Source of the DNA: Rhodospirillales bacterium
Lineage (GTDB): Bacteria > Pseudomonadota > Alphaproteobacteria > Rhodospirillales > Casp-alpha2
Direction of reading: 5' to 3'
Length of the DNA stretch: 63,046 nt
Assembly (NCBI GenBank): GCA_021775095.1
Contig: JAJFII010000025.1
Location: forward strand, 1-63,046
The notes under the pieces were generated by a model. The model was not told the DNA's origin. It made no database searches and saw only the letters and a list, made by a program, of their open reading frames with translations. Position numbers and translations under genes: made by a program. Position 1 is the first letter of the stretch; every line of letters begins with the position of its first letter. Positions 28,207-36,945 of the stretch are shown here, piece by piece.

Positions 28207-28503
28207 ATGAATGACCCCATGGCCAAAAAACCAGCGAAAAACAAGACCGGTTCACAATCGCCGGATCAGTTGATGAGGTCCCTGTCTAAAACGATGGAAC
28301 AATGCGACACGGCCGACCAGTTAAACGACAACGTGATTGTTCCGTTTGTCGCCGCCCTCGAGGCGGTCTGTGAGGCGCGGGGATATGTGCTGAACATTTA
28401 CGGCGAAAAAAGTAATGTCGTAATTACCAGCGAGGCCGATGCTCCCGCCATATACAATTTGGTGGAAGACTATTTGGATTCCATTGGCGACGAAGCGGAC
28501 TAA
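28207..28503 (+). CDS. Small acidic protein, unknown function
   Basis: A protein of 98 residues from the ATG at 28207, or 94 from the ATG at 28219; an AAGG just before the first ATG is too close for it, and rather far from the second, so the start is open. The N-terminus is basic (AKKPAKNK) and the rest is acidic and probably alpha/beta (SLSKTMEQCDTADQLND; VEDYLDSIGDEAD). No family recognised. It faces the M16 peptidase gene tail to tail. Confidence 0.6.
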   Translation: MNDPMAKKPAKNKTGSQSPDQLMRSLSKTMEQCDTADQLNDNVIVPFVAALEAVCEARGYVLNIYGEKSNVVITSEADAPAIYNLVEDYLDSIGDEAD

Positions 28504-28535
28504 CCGATTGCAATTTCTATTGCGGGAAAATCGGT
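28503..28535. terminator. Hairpin at convergent gene ends
   Basis: ACCGATT-GCAAT (28503-28514) pairs with ATTGC (28519-28523) and AATCGGT (28529-28535) around a TTCT loop with a small bulge. It sits between and inside the converging 3' ends and may serve as a weak two-way terminator; there is no long T-run. Confidence 0.35.
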
Positions 28536-29764
28536 CGTTGCCCCAATTGCCCGCAGGGGCCAACGGCGCTCAGGGTAACCGGTCCCGACAGGAACCGTTC
28601 GGCAACTTTTTTCAGAGCTGCGGCGTTAACCGCATCAATATGGTCAACGGTTTCTTCGACGGTAATTGGCCGGCCATAAATGCTGATCTGGCGAGCCATT
28701 TGTTCGCAACGCGAAGATGTGCTTTCTAGCGACATAAGAATGCTCGCCTTTAATTGCGCCCGGGCCCGGGCAATTTCGTCTTCCTCAATGGTGCCCGTCA
28801 ATTTGGCCATTTCATCAGAAATCAGTGGCAACAACTGGCCAACTTCGTCGGCACCGGTTCCGGCATAAATACCGAACAAACCGCCGTCCGAATAACTCGA
28901 TAGAAAGGCATAAATGGAATATACGAGACCCCGTTTTTCGCGAATTTCCTGAAATAATCGCGACGACATACCGCCGCCAAACAAGGTCGACAGGACAGAG
29001 GCCGTATAAAAATCTTCGTCCAGATAAGAAAGCCCTTCGACCCCCAACACCAGGTGTACCTGTTCCAAATCCCGGTCGTCACGAAAATCGCCACCGCAAT
29101 AGGTTGGTAATTCACGGGTCAACTCTGATGTCGCCGGCAAATGAGAAAACGCGGTTTCCGCCAGTCTTACAATCTTTTCGTGGTCTAAATTGCCGGCCGC
29201 AGCAAAGATCATGCGAGATGCCGAATAGTGATTTTGCATATAGTCGAGGACCGTATCGCGTTGCATCGATTGCACCAATTCGGCGGAACCGAGAACCGGT
29301 CGGCCCATGGCCTGGTCAGGGTAAGCGGATTCCTGGAAATAGTCGAATACGATGTCGTCAGGGGTGTCGTGGGCCTGATGGATTTCCTGAATAATGACGG
29401 CGCGTTCACGCTCCAGTTCATCGGCTTGCATGGTCGAATTTTGCAGTATGTCGGCGATCATATCGACGGCTAACGGCACGTCCTGTTTGAGGACCTTTGC
29501 GTAGTAAGCGGTATTTTCACGCGACGTGTAGGCATTTAAGTGGCCACCAACGGCTTCAATATCGGCGGCAATGTCGTAGGCGCTGCGTCGTTCTGTGCCC
29601 TTAAAAGCCATATGTTCGAGGAAATGGGAAACGCCGTTTATGGGGGCCTGTTCGTCGCGTGTGCCGACGTCAACCCAGGCCCCAACCGAAGCCGTTTCCA
29701 CGGTCGCCATCCGGTCCGTTACAACCCGTAATCCGTTGGCCAGAGTGGTTACCTGAACATCCAT
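28517..29764 (-). CDS. M16 family zinc peptidase (mitochondrial processing peptidase-like)
   Basis: A 415-residue protein with the inverted zinc motif HFLEH (His 47, Glu 50, His 51) and a downstream Glu in ERAVIIQEIH, so it is the catalytic type. The sequence style (AFKGTERRSAYDIA) is that of the alphaproteobacterial homologue of the mitochondrial processing peptidase beta subunit. Its ATG overlaps the stop of thrC by one base (TAATG). The thrC-M16 pairing is a conserved alphaproteobacterial arrangement. Confidence 0.95.
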   Translation of the reverse strand: MDVQVTTLANGLRVVTDRMATVETASVGAWVDVGTRDEQAPINGVSHFLEHMAFKGTERRSAYDIAADIEAVGGHLNAYTSRENTAYYAKVLKQDVPLAVDMIADILQNSTMQADELERERAVIIQEIHQAHDTPDDIVFDYFQESAYPDQAMGRPVLGSAELVQSMQRDTVLDYMQNHYSASRMIFAAAGNLDHEKIVRLAETAFSHLPATSELTRELPTYCGGDFRDDRDLEQVHLVLGVEGLSYLDEDFYTASVLSTLFGGGMSSRLFQEIREKRGLVYSIYAFLSSYSDGGLFGIYAGTGADEVGQLLPLISDEMAKLTGTIEEDEIARARAQLKASILMSLESTSSRCEQMARQISIYGRPITVEETVDHIDAVNAAALKKVAERFLSGPVTLSAVGPCGQLGQRPIFPQ

Positions 29765-31164
29765 TAAAGAGCCCTTTCTAGGGTCTTGATGATATGCCGA
29801 CGCACCTCATCGAGGTTATTGTCGAGAATTACGGTTTTTTCTGCTCGCTCAAAAAGATCATTCATGTGCGTCGGCAGGGCCGGGCGTCGGCCGGTTGCGG
29901 CCTCGACGGCATCGGGGAATTTCGCCGGATGGGCGGTTGCCAAAGTGATGATCGGTATCTCCGGGTGGCGGCCCGCCGCCCGCGCTGCGGCGACCCCAAC
30001 GGCGCTGTGGGGATCCAGAAGTTGATCTGTTTCCCGCAAAAATTCAGTGATCATGGCTTTGGTTTCCGTATCATCGAAACGGAAGGCAGAAAACAACCGA
30101 CGGGCGTTGTCATGTTGGGCTTTCGATACAACAAAGGTGCCGTGCTTTCGAAAACCGTCAATGGCGGATTTGACTGCGGCGCCATCCCGTTCGAACAGGT
30201 CAAAAAGCAATCGCTCAAAATTGCTCGATACCTGAATATCCATGCTCGGGCTGAGCGTCGGATGGACGCCGCTCATCTGCATTGTCCCGCTTTCAAAAAA
30301 CCGTGTGAGAATGTCATTGCTGTTCGAACCGACAACCAGCTTGTGTATGGGCAGGCCCATTTGTGAGGCCGCATAACCGGCAAATACGTTACCAAAATTC
30401 CCCGTCGGCACGGCGAAGGACACCTGTGTATCCGGCGCGCCGGCTTTCAGGGCGGCCCAAAAATAATAGACGATTTGCGCAACAATACGGGCCCAGTTGA
30501 TGGAATTGACCGCACTCAAATTCCATCGATCCCGAAATTTTTCATCATTAAACAGGGCTTTTACCATGTCCTGACAGTCGTCAAAGGTCCCTGTAACGGC
30601 AATGCAATGAACATTTGCGGCTTTTACGGTTGTCATTTGTTTGCGTTGTACATCGGAGATCCGGCCGTGCGGATACAGGATGAAAATGTCAATCGCGTCC
30701 CGGTCCCGGCAGGCTTCGATGGCGGCGGAACCCGTATCGCCCGAGGTGGCACCGACAATGGTGACGCGCCGAGATTTCTGCCGAAGAACATGGTCAAACA
30801 TCGGACCGAGAAACTGCATGGCCATATCCTTAAAGGCGATGGTTGGACCATGGAAGAGTTCAAGCAAAAATTCATTTTCACCGGTTTTTTTAAGCGGCGC
30901 GACTTCGGTTGTGTCAAATCCCCTGTAGGCCTCATCGATAAGCCGTCTGAGGTCCGCGTCGCCTATGGTCTCACCGACAAATGGTTTAATGATTTCAAAG
31001 GCCAGCGCCGGATAGGTCAGGGTTTTAAGGGACTGCATTTTTTCGGCGCTGAATTGCGGCCAGGACCGTGGCACGTAGAGCCCGCCATCGCGGGCCAGAC
31101 CGGCCAGCAAAACGCCGTCAAATTCCAGGACCGGTGCCGCACCACGGGTAGATATGTACTTCAC
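29764..31164 (-). CDS. thrC: Threonine synthase
   Basis: About 466 residues from the GTG at 31164, which has GAGG five bases upstream and gives the typical start VKYISTRG; a longer frame to 31230 is unlikely. The enzyme converts O-phosphohomoserine to threonine with PLP bound to Lys in TIAFKDMAMQF (about 112). It belongs to the long (fungal/proteobacterial) subfamily. It completes the pathway with thrB at 21.7 kb. Confidence 0.96.
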   Translation of the reverse strand: MKYISTRGAAPVLEFDGVLLAGLARDGGLYVPRSWPQFSAEKMQSLKTLTYPALAFEIIKPFVGETIGDADLRRLIDEAYRGFDTTEVAPLKKTGENEFLLELFHGPTIAFKDMAMQFLGPMFDHVLRQKSRRVTIVGATSGDTGSAAIEACRDRDAIDIFILYPHGRISDVQRKQMTTVKAANVHCIAVTGTFDDCQDMVKALFNDEKFRDRWNLSAVNSINWARIVAQIVYYFWAALKAGAPDTQVSFAVPTGNFGNVFAGYAASQMGLPIHKLVVGSNSNDILTRFFESGTMQMSGVHPTLSPSMDIQVSSNFERLLFDLFERDGAAVKSAIDGFRKHGTFVVSKAQHDNARRLFSAFRFDDTETKAMITEFLRETDQLLDPHSAVGVAAARAAGRHPEIPIITLATAHPAKFPDAVEAATGRRPALPTHMNDLFERAEKTVILDNNLDEVRRHIIKTLERAL

Positions 31165-31242
31165 AAAAACCTCATTTTGCCCATCGACTAAAAGTTGGCG
31201 TAGACTAGTCGCGGACCCCGGAGGAGGCAAGCGAAGCCGTGG

Positions 31243-31926
31243 TTAATGGCTTTTGAGTTGTTCATTGAGATCGGCCGGAAGGTGGCCGGTTTTGACATAT
31301 ATGGTGCATCCCTCCGTACTAAAGGGCACATGGTGACTGCCGGCCGGGCTGCGCAACCAGGTGCCTTTTGGATATCGTCCGGCGTCATCTTCAAAGACCC
31401 CGTCGAGAACAAATATTTCCTCGCCGTCAAAATGGGTGTGGCCGGAAAATTGAGTGCCTGGTGCCCATTTAACCAGAGCTACATTTTCGCCGCCGAAGGT
31501 ATGTAAAGGCATCACCGATAAGCCGTCGACCAAGCCCGGTTGCCAAGGTGAATTTCGCGTATCGATGCGGACAAAATCCTGGTCATCGGGTGCCATTTGC
31601 CAGAGTTTAACAAAGATCGTGCAGCCGTCTTTGCTGAAGGGTTGGTGTTTGGAACCAACCGGGTTGCGGACATACATGCCCGGACCAAAATCGCCCATTT
31701 CGTCGGAAAAGACGCCGTCAAGGACGATGAACTCTTCGCCGCCGCTGTGGCTGTGAGGGGCAAAAAAACTTTGCGGCTGATATTTGACAAGGGATGTGGC
31801 ACGACCTGATTCTGCGGACTGGCGGTCGAGCATTCGCCGACTGACCCCAGCCAACGGCGACTCGATCCAATCCATTTGCGATGTGTCCATAACGACCGGC
31901 TGTGTAAAATCGAAGTTAATTTGCAT
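31243..31926 (-). CDS. Duplicated ChrR-like cupin protein
   Basis: A 227-residue protein made of two similar cupin halves. Each carries a metal-binding pattern (PHSHSGGEEFIVLDGVF in the first, GHTHFDGEEIFVLDGVF in the second) and a closing phrase (SKHQPF, SHHVPF). This matches the cupin part of ChrR-type anti-sigma factors and related single-protein dioxygenase-like cupins. No N-terminal ChrR zinc domain or sigma gene is present, so it is unlikely to be an anti-sigma factor. Activity unknown. Confidence 0.8.
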   Translation of the reverse strand: MQINFDFTQPVVMDTSQMDWIESPLAGVSRRMLDRQSAESGRATSLVKYQPQSFFAPHSHSGGEEFIVLDGVFSDEMGDFGPGMYVRNPVGSKHQPFSKDGCTIFVKLWQMAPDDQDFVRIDTRNSPWQPGLVDGLSVMPLHTFGGENVALVKWAPGTQFSGHTHFDGEEIFVLDGVFEDDAGRYPKGTWLRSPAGSHHVPFSTEGCTIYVKTGHLPADLNEQLKSH

Positions 31927-31944
31927 GGTGGTTCCCTGCCGATA

Positions 31945-33441
31945 TCAGTCGGCCAGATAGCGGCGTTTCAGATGATCTTTGAAAACCTGAGGGTCCAATG
32001 GTTGTCCCGTCGTCTGCTTGAGCAGTTCCGCCGCCGGCACCAGCGAGCCACTGGCGTGAATATTCTGGCGAAGCCAGGCCATCAGGGGTGTGAAGTTTCC
32101 CGCCGGAATTCCCGCCGATATGGCGGGGTCGGCTTGCACGGCGGCGCGGTAAATTTGAGCCGCTGTCATCGCGCCCAGGGTATAGGTTGGAAAATATCCC
32201 CAGGCACCGTCAAACCAATGGATATCTTGCAGACAGCCTTCCCGATCCGTCGGCGGCGTAATCCCTAGTAGGGTTTGCATTTTTTGGTTCCAGGCCGCAG
32301 GTAGGTCGGCCAGTTTCATTTCATCATTGATCAGGGCTTTTTCCAACTGATAACGCAAAATCACGTGCGCCGGGTAGGTGACCTCGTCTGCGTCGACACG
32401 AATAAAACCCCGTTCCACTTTGGTGTAGAGCCGATAAAGATTATCCACATCCCAGGCCGTGCCGGTGCCGTTGAACGATGCCCGCGCCAAGGGCGCGGCG
32501 TAGTCGAGGAATTCACGGGATCGGCAGACCTGCATTTCCACCAGCAAGGACTGACTTTCGTGGATGCTCATCCCCAGGGCTGCGCCAACAGGCTGACGTC
32601 TGTAGTCTTTCGGCAGTCCGCGCTCGTACATGGCATGGCCGGTCTCATGTAAAACACCCATGAGTGCCGATGTGAAGTCATTTTCGTCGTAGCGGGTTGT
32701 TATCCGGATGTCATCCGGTGTGCCGCCACAAAAGGGGTGCAGGCTGATATCTAACCGCCCATAGTCAAAATCAAAGCCAAGGGCTGACATGAAAGTAACA
32801 GCCAATTCACGTTGCGTGGCGACGGCAAACGGTCCTTCAGGCATCTGGATCGGTGGACGCCGATCCTGGGCCGTCAGGACATCGTCCAGAAAACCGGGAA
32901 TCCATTGGGTCAAGTCATCAAAAAGCGGGTCGATTTCCTGTGATCTGGCACCCGGTTCGAACTGGTCCAACAGGGCATCATATAAGGAAAGATCAAGTTT
33001 CTCTGCAACCGCCGTTCCGGCTTCGCGAACCAGCGAGAGGACGGTTTCCGTATAGGGCCGGACCATTTCAAAATCGGCTGCAATCCGCGCATTCCGCCAT
33101 ACGGTCTCACTTGCGCTGCAGGCTTTCGACAGGGCGATCACCAGATCTTCCGGAATTACCGTCGCCCGCAACCATTTGCGACGGATCAGCTCAAGGTTGG
33201 TCTTTTGCCATTGGTTCAGGTCCTGCTGTTCGAGGGCTGCTGCAATCAAGTCTGCGGTTTCCCCGTTAGCCAGCAGGTTATGGCTCAGGGCTTTTAATTG
33301 GGCAACCTGTTCGCCTCTTGCCAGCGCCGCACCGGGCGGCATGATTGCGGCGGAATCCCAATGCAGTATGCCACTGGTTTCTTCCAGCAGACCGAGGCGG
33401 GTAAAACGGTTTTCCAGTTTTGAATAAGCAGACAGGGACAT
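31945..33441 (-). CDS. M32 family metallocarboxypeptidase
   Basis: A 498-residue cytoplasmic zinc carboxypeptidase of the Taq type. The zinc motif HETGH (His 265, Glu 266, His 269) and the family phrases HPFCGGTPDDIRITTRY and GMSIHESQSL are present. It trims C-terminal residues from peptides. It is 18 bases upstream of the cupin gene and likely co-transcribed. Confidence 0.95.
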   Translation of the reverse strand: MSLSAYSKLENRFTRLGLLEETSGILHWDSAAIMPPGAALARGEQVAQLKALSHNLLANGETADLIAAALEQQDLNQWQKTNLELIRRKWLRATVIPEDLVIALSKACSASETVWRNARIAADFEMVRPYTETVLSLVREAGTAVAEKLDLSLYDALLDQFEPGARSQEIDPLFDDLTQWIPGFLDDVLTAQDRRPPIQMPEGPFAVATQRELAVTFMSALGFDFDYGRLDISLHPFCGGTPDDIRITTRYDENDFTSALMGVLHETGHAMYERGLPKDYRRQPVGAALGMSIHESQSLLVEMQVCRSREFLDYAAPLARASFNGTGTAWDVDNLYRLYTKVERGFIRVDADEVTYPAHVILRYQLEKALINDEMKLADLPAAWNQKMQTLLGITPPTDREGCLQDIHWFDGAWGYFPTYTLGAMTAAQIYRAAVQADPAISAGIPAGNFTPLMAWLRQNIHASGSLVPAAELLKQTTGQPLDPQVFKDHLKRRYLAD

Positions 33442-33520
33442 CGGTTCTCCAGAACACAGTTGTTCGACGGGTTTGATATAAGGTGCCAGGCGGGTGCAGG
33501 CAAACGGCGAATGACGGTGA

Positions 33521-35281
33521 TTACAAACCGTAAAGTGCGGGCAAGATAAACGAAAGGCATATCCACATGATCACCATCAGAGGAATTCCGACCTTCAAAA
33601 AATCGCTGAAATGATATCCACCAGCGTTCATGACCAGGAGGTTGGTTTTATAGGCCATCGGCGTTGCATAACTCATATTGGCACCAAAGAGCACGGCCAG
33701 GACAAACGGTTCGGCCGGCAATCCAAGTTGCGATGCGATGTTAACGGCAATGGGCGTACCGATGACGGCGGCCGCGTTGTTTGAGACGATATTGGTCAGG
33801 ACCGCCATGATCAGCATGAGACCGCTGAGGGTGACGGGGGCCGAGGCGTCTGCCGCTATGGCGACAAAAACCTGGGCCAAATAATCGGCACCGCCGGTTG
33901 CCAGCAGCGCTTTACCGAGCGCCAGGCTGGCGACGACAATCATGATTACCGGTGTACTCAAGGCACTGGCTGCGTCCTGCCAGCTCAGGCATCGGGTTAA
34001 TAACATGAGCAGAACTCCGCAGACGGCACTGATGGCAATAGGCATTAAACCGACAGCGGCAACGGTGACAATTGCTGATATGATCATGAGTGCAAGGCTG
34101 GCTTTGCGGGTGTGTGGCAAATCCGATGTGGCGTCCAGAACCAGGTGGTCTCCGGCCAGTTTCAGGGCTGTTATTTTTTCGCCGGAACCCTGAACCAACA
34201 AAATATCACCGATCCGCAGACGGACGTCGCTGACCCGATCAGTCAGGGTGCGGATGGTCCTGCCCGGCCGGTTTAAGGCCAATGTTGCCAATTGGTAGGT
34301 CTCGGAAAAACGGGTTTGGGAGAGCGACCGACCTTCCAGGGGCGAGCTCTGGGTGACGATGATTTCGGCAATTTTTTGGTCGTCAGCGCTCAGCGGATGA
34401 TCTTCGTCAACGGGGTCGCCGCCGGTGTATAATTTGGCCGCCAATACATTTTCAAATTCTTTTAGATTAATGGGGGTATCCCAAATACCAATTCGGTCGC
34501 CGGCGTTTATGATGAGGTTCGGTATTGGTTTCAGAATCGAATTAGGCCCGCGCCGGATCTCCGTAATTGTTAGGTTTTGTCCGGTTTGTTCTGTCACCTC
34601 AGACAAGGTCTGTCCGACGCAGGGGTTGTCGTCTTCGATAAGTAAATGGGCAAAAAACAGACGCGGCGATGTGTCGTCCCTAAGCGCTTGGCGGTTTGGC
34701 AGAAGACGCGGCGCAAGGAGCCACAAATAAACGATGGCGATGCCGCCAGCAATGCTCGCTGGCAGGAAAAAGTCAAACATATCAAAGCGACGCAGGCCCA
34801 GATCCGTGGCGACACTGATCACCAAAAGGTTGGTCGAAGTGCCAATCGTTGTGCTCATGCCGCCAGTCAAGGTGGCGAACCCCATGGGCATAAGAATTCC
34901 GGACGCCGATTTGCCGGTTTTCAGAGAGATACTGATCAAGATCGGCAGAAGCAGGACGACAATGGGTACATTATTGACGAAGGCACTCAAACCGGCACCA
35001 ACGACTAAGGTCAGAAGTAGCGATATGCCAGGACTAACGGCCCACAAGCGAGACAAATACCTGCCAATGGGTTCCAAAGCGCCGGTCCGCACAATCCCTT
35101 GACCGGCAATCATTAATGCGCAAACAGCAATTAGTGCTTCGTGCCCGAATCCAAGGAAAAAGTCCATGGCATGGACCCGGTGGTCGGGCGCTCCATAGGG
35201 AAATAATTCGAACCCGGTAATTAACAGGACCAGCACCCCAAGGCTGGACGTTTCCAGCGGCAGGTTTTCCCGCGTAAACAA
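33521..35281 (-). CDS. SLC13/DASS-type permease with two TrkA-C domains
   Basis: At least 586 residues with a membrane half, two RCK_C/TrkA-C cytoplasmic domains (about 215-380) and a second membrane half, the layout of bacterial SLC13/CitT-like anion transporters. The motif NVPIVVLLLP and IGTSTNLLV are typical. The coordinates use the TTG at 35281, but the frame is open 37 codons further (to 35392) and that part encodes a plausible extra segment, TITIPVLPDTHGLAVLGL onward, without any ATG, GTG or TTG. The true start may be the ATT at 35371. Substrate unknown. Confidence 0.85.
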   Translation of the reverse strand: MFTRENLPLETSSLGVLVLLITGFELFPYGAPDHRVHAMDFFLGFGHEALIAVCALMIAGQGIVRTGALEPIGRYLSRLWAVSPGISLLLTLVVGAGLSAFVNNVPIVVLLLPILISISLKTGKSASGILMPMGFATLTGGMSTTIGTSTNLLVISVATDLGLRRFDMFDFFLPASIAGGIAIVYLWLLAPRLLPNRQALRDDTSPRLFFAHLLIEDDNPCVGQTLSEVTEQTGQNLTITEIRRGPNSILKPIPNLIINAGDRIGIWDTPINLKEFENVLAAKLYTGGDPVDEDHPLSADDQKIAEIIVTQSSPLEGRSLSQTRFSETYQLATLALNRPGRTIRTLTDRVSDVRLRIGDILLVQGSGEKITALKLAGDHLVLDATSDLPHTRKASLALMIISAIVTVAAVGLMPIAISAVCGVLLMLLTRCLSWQDAASALSTPVIMIVVASLALGKALLATGGADYLAQVFVAIAADASAPVTLSGLMLIMAVLTNIVSNNAAAVIGTPIAVNIASQLGLPAEPFVLAVLFGANMSYATPMAYKTNLLVMNAGGYHFSDFLKVGIPLMVIMWICLSFILPALYGL

Positions 35282-35373
35282 AAATAATGCAACGAGAATG
35301 AGGCCGAGAACGGCAAGGCCATGGGTGTCAGGAAGTACGGGAATGGTTATGGTCCGATCCTCGAAGCGAATAT

Positions 35374-35565
35374 TTAGTGACGCCGTTCGACGCTATCACG
35401 ACGGCTGCTTTCGCGCCGTTCCTGCGGCTGGCAGGTATCCGCAACGGAAATTTCCAATCCGGGGAAAAGTTTTTTGCTCAGTAAACGGCGGTCATCGCTC
35501 GATTTTGCGTCTCGGCGCTGCGCGCCGGTTCGACGGGTTGCGCTGTAGGGGTGTGGCATTGTCAT
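35374..35565 (-). CDS. Small Arg-rich protein upstream of the SLC13 permease
   Basis: A 63-residue frame (or 61 from the second ATG at 35559, which has AAGGAAA nine bases upstream). It is rich in Arg, Ser and Asp with one Cys (SVADTCQPQERRE). No family recognised. Its TAA (35374-35376) lies directly before the possible ATT start of the permease frame, so translation could be coupled. Coding status is uncertain because such Arg-rich frames also arise by chance. Confidence 0.4.
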   Translation of the reverse strand: MTMPHPYSATRRTGAQRRDAKSSDDRRLLSKKLFPGLEISVADTCQPQERRESSRRDSVERRH

Positions 35566-36026
35566 TTTCCTTACCGGATGTCCTGGCAGATGCTGCGCTG
35601 CCCAGCAGATCCTAACAATTTATTTGCGTCGATCAGGAAGACGTGCCCAATGAAAAGAAATGCGCTGGTCGACCACGGTAATTATGACCTCATTTACTTA
35701 GGGAAGTATTAATTGCCGCCGTGGATCAGGTGTAATCGATGGGTGTCGCATTTGACCGGTAGGAAAATCTGCGACCGGTTGCAAGTATAGCAACCGCTGG
35801 TATCGATAATTTTGCGCCGGGCAGACCGGGATCGCGGCAACACCGATATTGGGACTCAGGGAGACGGTGATGTGCACCGACAGTTGAGACACCCAACAAC
35901 GGGTTTAACCGCAGGCCTTATGGGAACCGGTGACCAACCATCCAGACAACAGGGACCTTTGACAGAAACGTTATGTTATATTATAACATTTCTGATGTTT
36001 ATAATCCTTTCCGAAGTTTCGAGACC
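35566..36026. other. Intergenic region between the permease block and the zinc operon
   Basis: About 460 bases without a convincing gene. It holds the divergent promoters and, near its right end, the Zur-like palindrome listed separately. A 44-codon minus-strand frame with several Cys (around 35700-35840) lacks a ribosome-binding site and was not accepted. Confidence 0.5.
35973..35989. promoter_or_regulatory. Zur-like operator palindrome
   Basis: ATGTTATATTATAACAT is a perfect 17-base palindrome about a central T. It closely resembles the proteobacterial Zur operator, an AT-rich TGTTATA..TATAACA palindrome. It lies about 38 bases upstream of a small gene followed by znuC and znuB, so zinc-dependent repression of that operon is the natural reading. 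The zur gene itself is not in the window. Confidence 0.82.
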
Positions 36027-36191
36027 ATGCCCAGCAAAAGCTCTGATATTGTCGCCCCGCCCCCTGCCTTCGAGGCTGCGCCTGCACGTCGTTCCTTTTC
36101 GCTTTTGAGATCCGACCTGATGATGCGCCTGGGTTTGGCCCTGGCGCTTGGCACCGTGATTTGGATATTGGTAATTTGGGCAGTAAACTAA
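36027..36191 (+). CDS. Small single-span membrane protein leading the zinc operon
   Basis: A 54-residue protein starting MPSKSSDIVA, with a Pro/Ala-rich N-terminus and one C-terminal membrane helix (MRLGLALALGTVIWILVIW). It begins after the Zur-like box and stops four bases before znuC, so it is almost certainly co-transcribed. No family known to me; a role as an accessory to zinc uptake is inferred only from position. Confidence 0.6.
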   Translation: MPSKSSDIVAPPPAFEAAPARRSFSLLRSDLMMRLGLALALGTVIWILVIWAVN

Positions 36192-36195
36192 GATC

Positions 36196-36945
36196 ATGAC
36201 AAATCGTGCAATATCGATCGAGAATTTGACCTTGGGGTACGACAGTCACCCGGCTGTTCATCACTTGGCTGGAGAATTTAAAAAGGCCAGCCTGACGGCA
36301 ATTGTTGGCCCAAACGGTGCAGGAAAATCAACCTTGCTTAAGGGGTTGGTGGGCATGCTCAAGCCCCTGGACGGGCACATTTGGGTGCATATTTGTCAAC
36401 CGTCAGAAATTGGATTTTTGCCCCAACAAGCGCAATTAGATACGAGTTTTCCCATTTCCGTACTGGATACGGTGTGCCTCGGATTTTACCGGTCCTGCGG
36501 GCTGTTTGGCGGCGTATCAGGCGCGATGATCGGCCAGGCCAAAAGGGCACTGGCGGAGGTCGGTTTGCAGGGTTTTGAAAACCGGCCCGCAGGAGCCCTT
36601 TCCCGCGGGCAGTTTCAAAGAGTGCTTTTTGCCCGCCTCATGGTTCAGGATGCGCCCGTTATCTTGCTGGACGAACCGTTTACTGCCATTGATGACAAAA
36701 CCTGTAGTGATTTATTGTCGATCATCACGCGTTGGCATGGCGAGGGACGAACCGTTATTGCCGTGTTGCATGACTATGCTCAAATTCGCGATGCCTTTCC
36801 ACAAACCCTTTTGTTGGCGAGAGAATGCGTCGGGTGGGGACCAACCTGTGAGGTTCTTTCGCCGGATAATCTTGCCCGTGCCCAACAGATGTCGCAGGCC
36901 TGGTTCGAAGATGCATCTGTTTGTGTTCGCGAGGATGCGGCGTAA
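36196..36945 (+). CDS. znuC: Zinc ABC transporter ATP-binding protein
   Basis: A 249-residue ABC ATPase of the metal-ion class. Walker A is GPNGAGKST (38-46), the signature is LSRGQFQR (134-141) instead of the usual LSGGQ, and Walker B is VILLDEP (154-160), followed by a switch His in VLHD. Operon position after a Zur-like box and before a ZnuB-type permease points to zinc, though manganese-type relatives exist. Its TAA overlaps the ATG of znuB (TAATG). Confidence 0.88.
   Translation: MTNRAISIENLTLGYDSHPAVHHLAGEFKKASLTAIVGPNGAGKSTLLKGLVGMLKPLDGHIWVHICQPSEIGFLPQQAQLDTSFPISVLDTVCLGFYRSCGLFGGVSGAMIGQAKRALAEVGLQGFENRPAGALSRGQFQRVLFARLMVQDAPVILLDEPFTAIDDKTCSDLLSIITRWHGEGRTVIAVLHDYAQIRDAFPQTLLLARECVGWGPTCEVLSPDNLARAQQMSQAWFEDASVCVREDAA

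Noticed and set aside
35705-35840. 44-codon minus-strand frame with CxxC (GCYTCNRSQ)
   Set aside because: No ribosome-binding site before its GTG/TTG starts and no recognisable family.
35812-36108. 98-residue plus-strand frame across the Zur-like box
   Set aside because: It spans the operator and runs out of frame with the small zinc-operon gene; non-protein-like N-terminal part.
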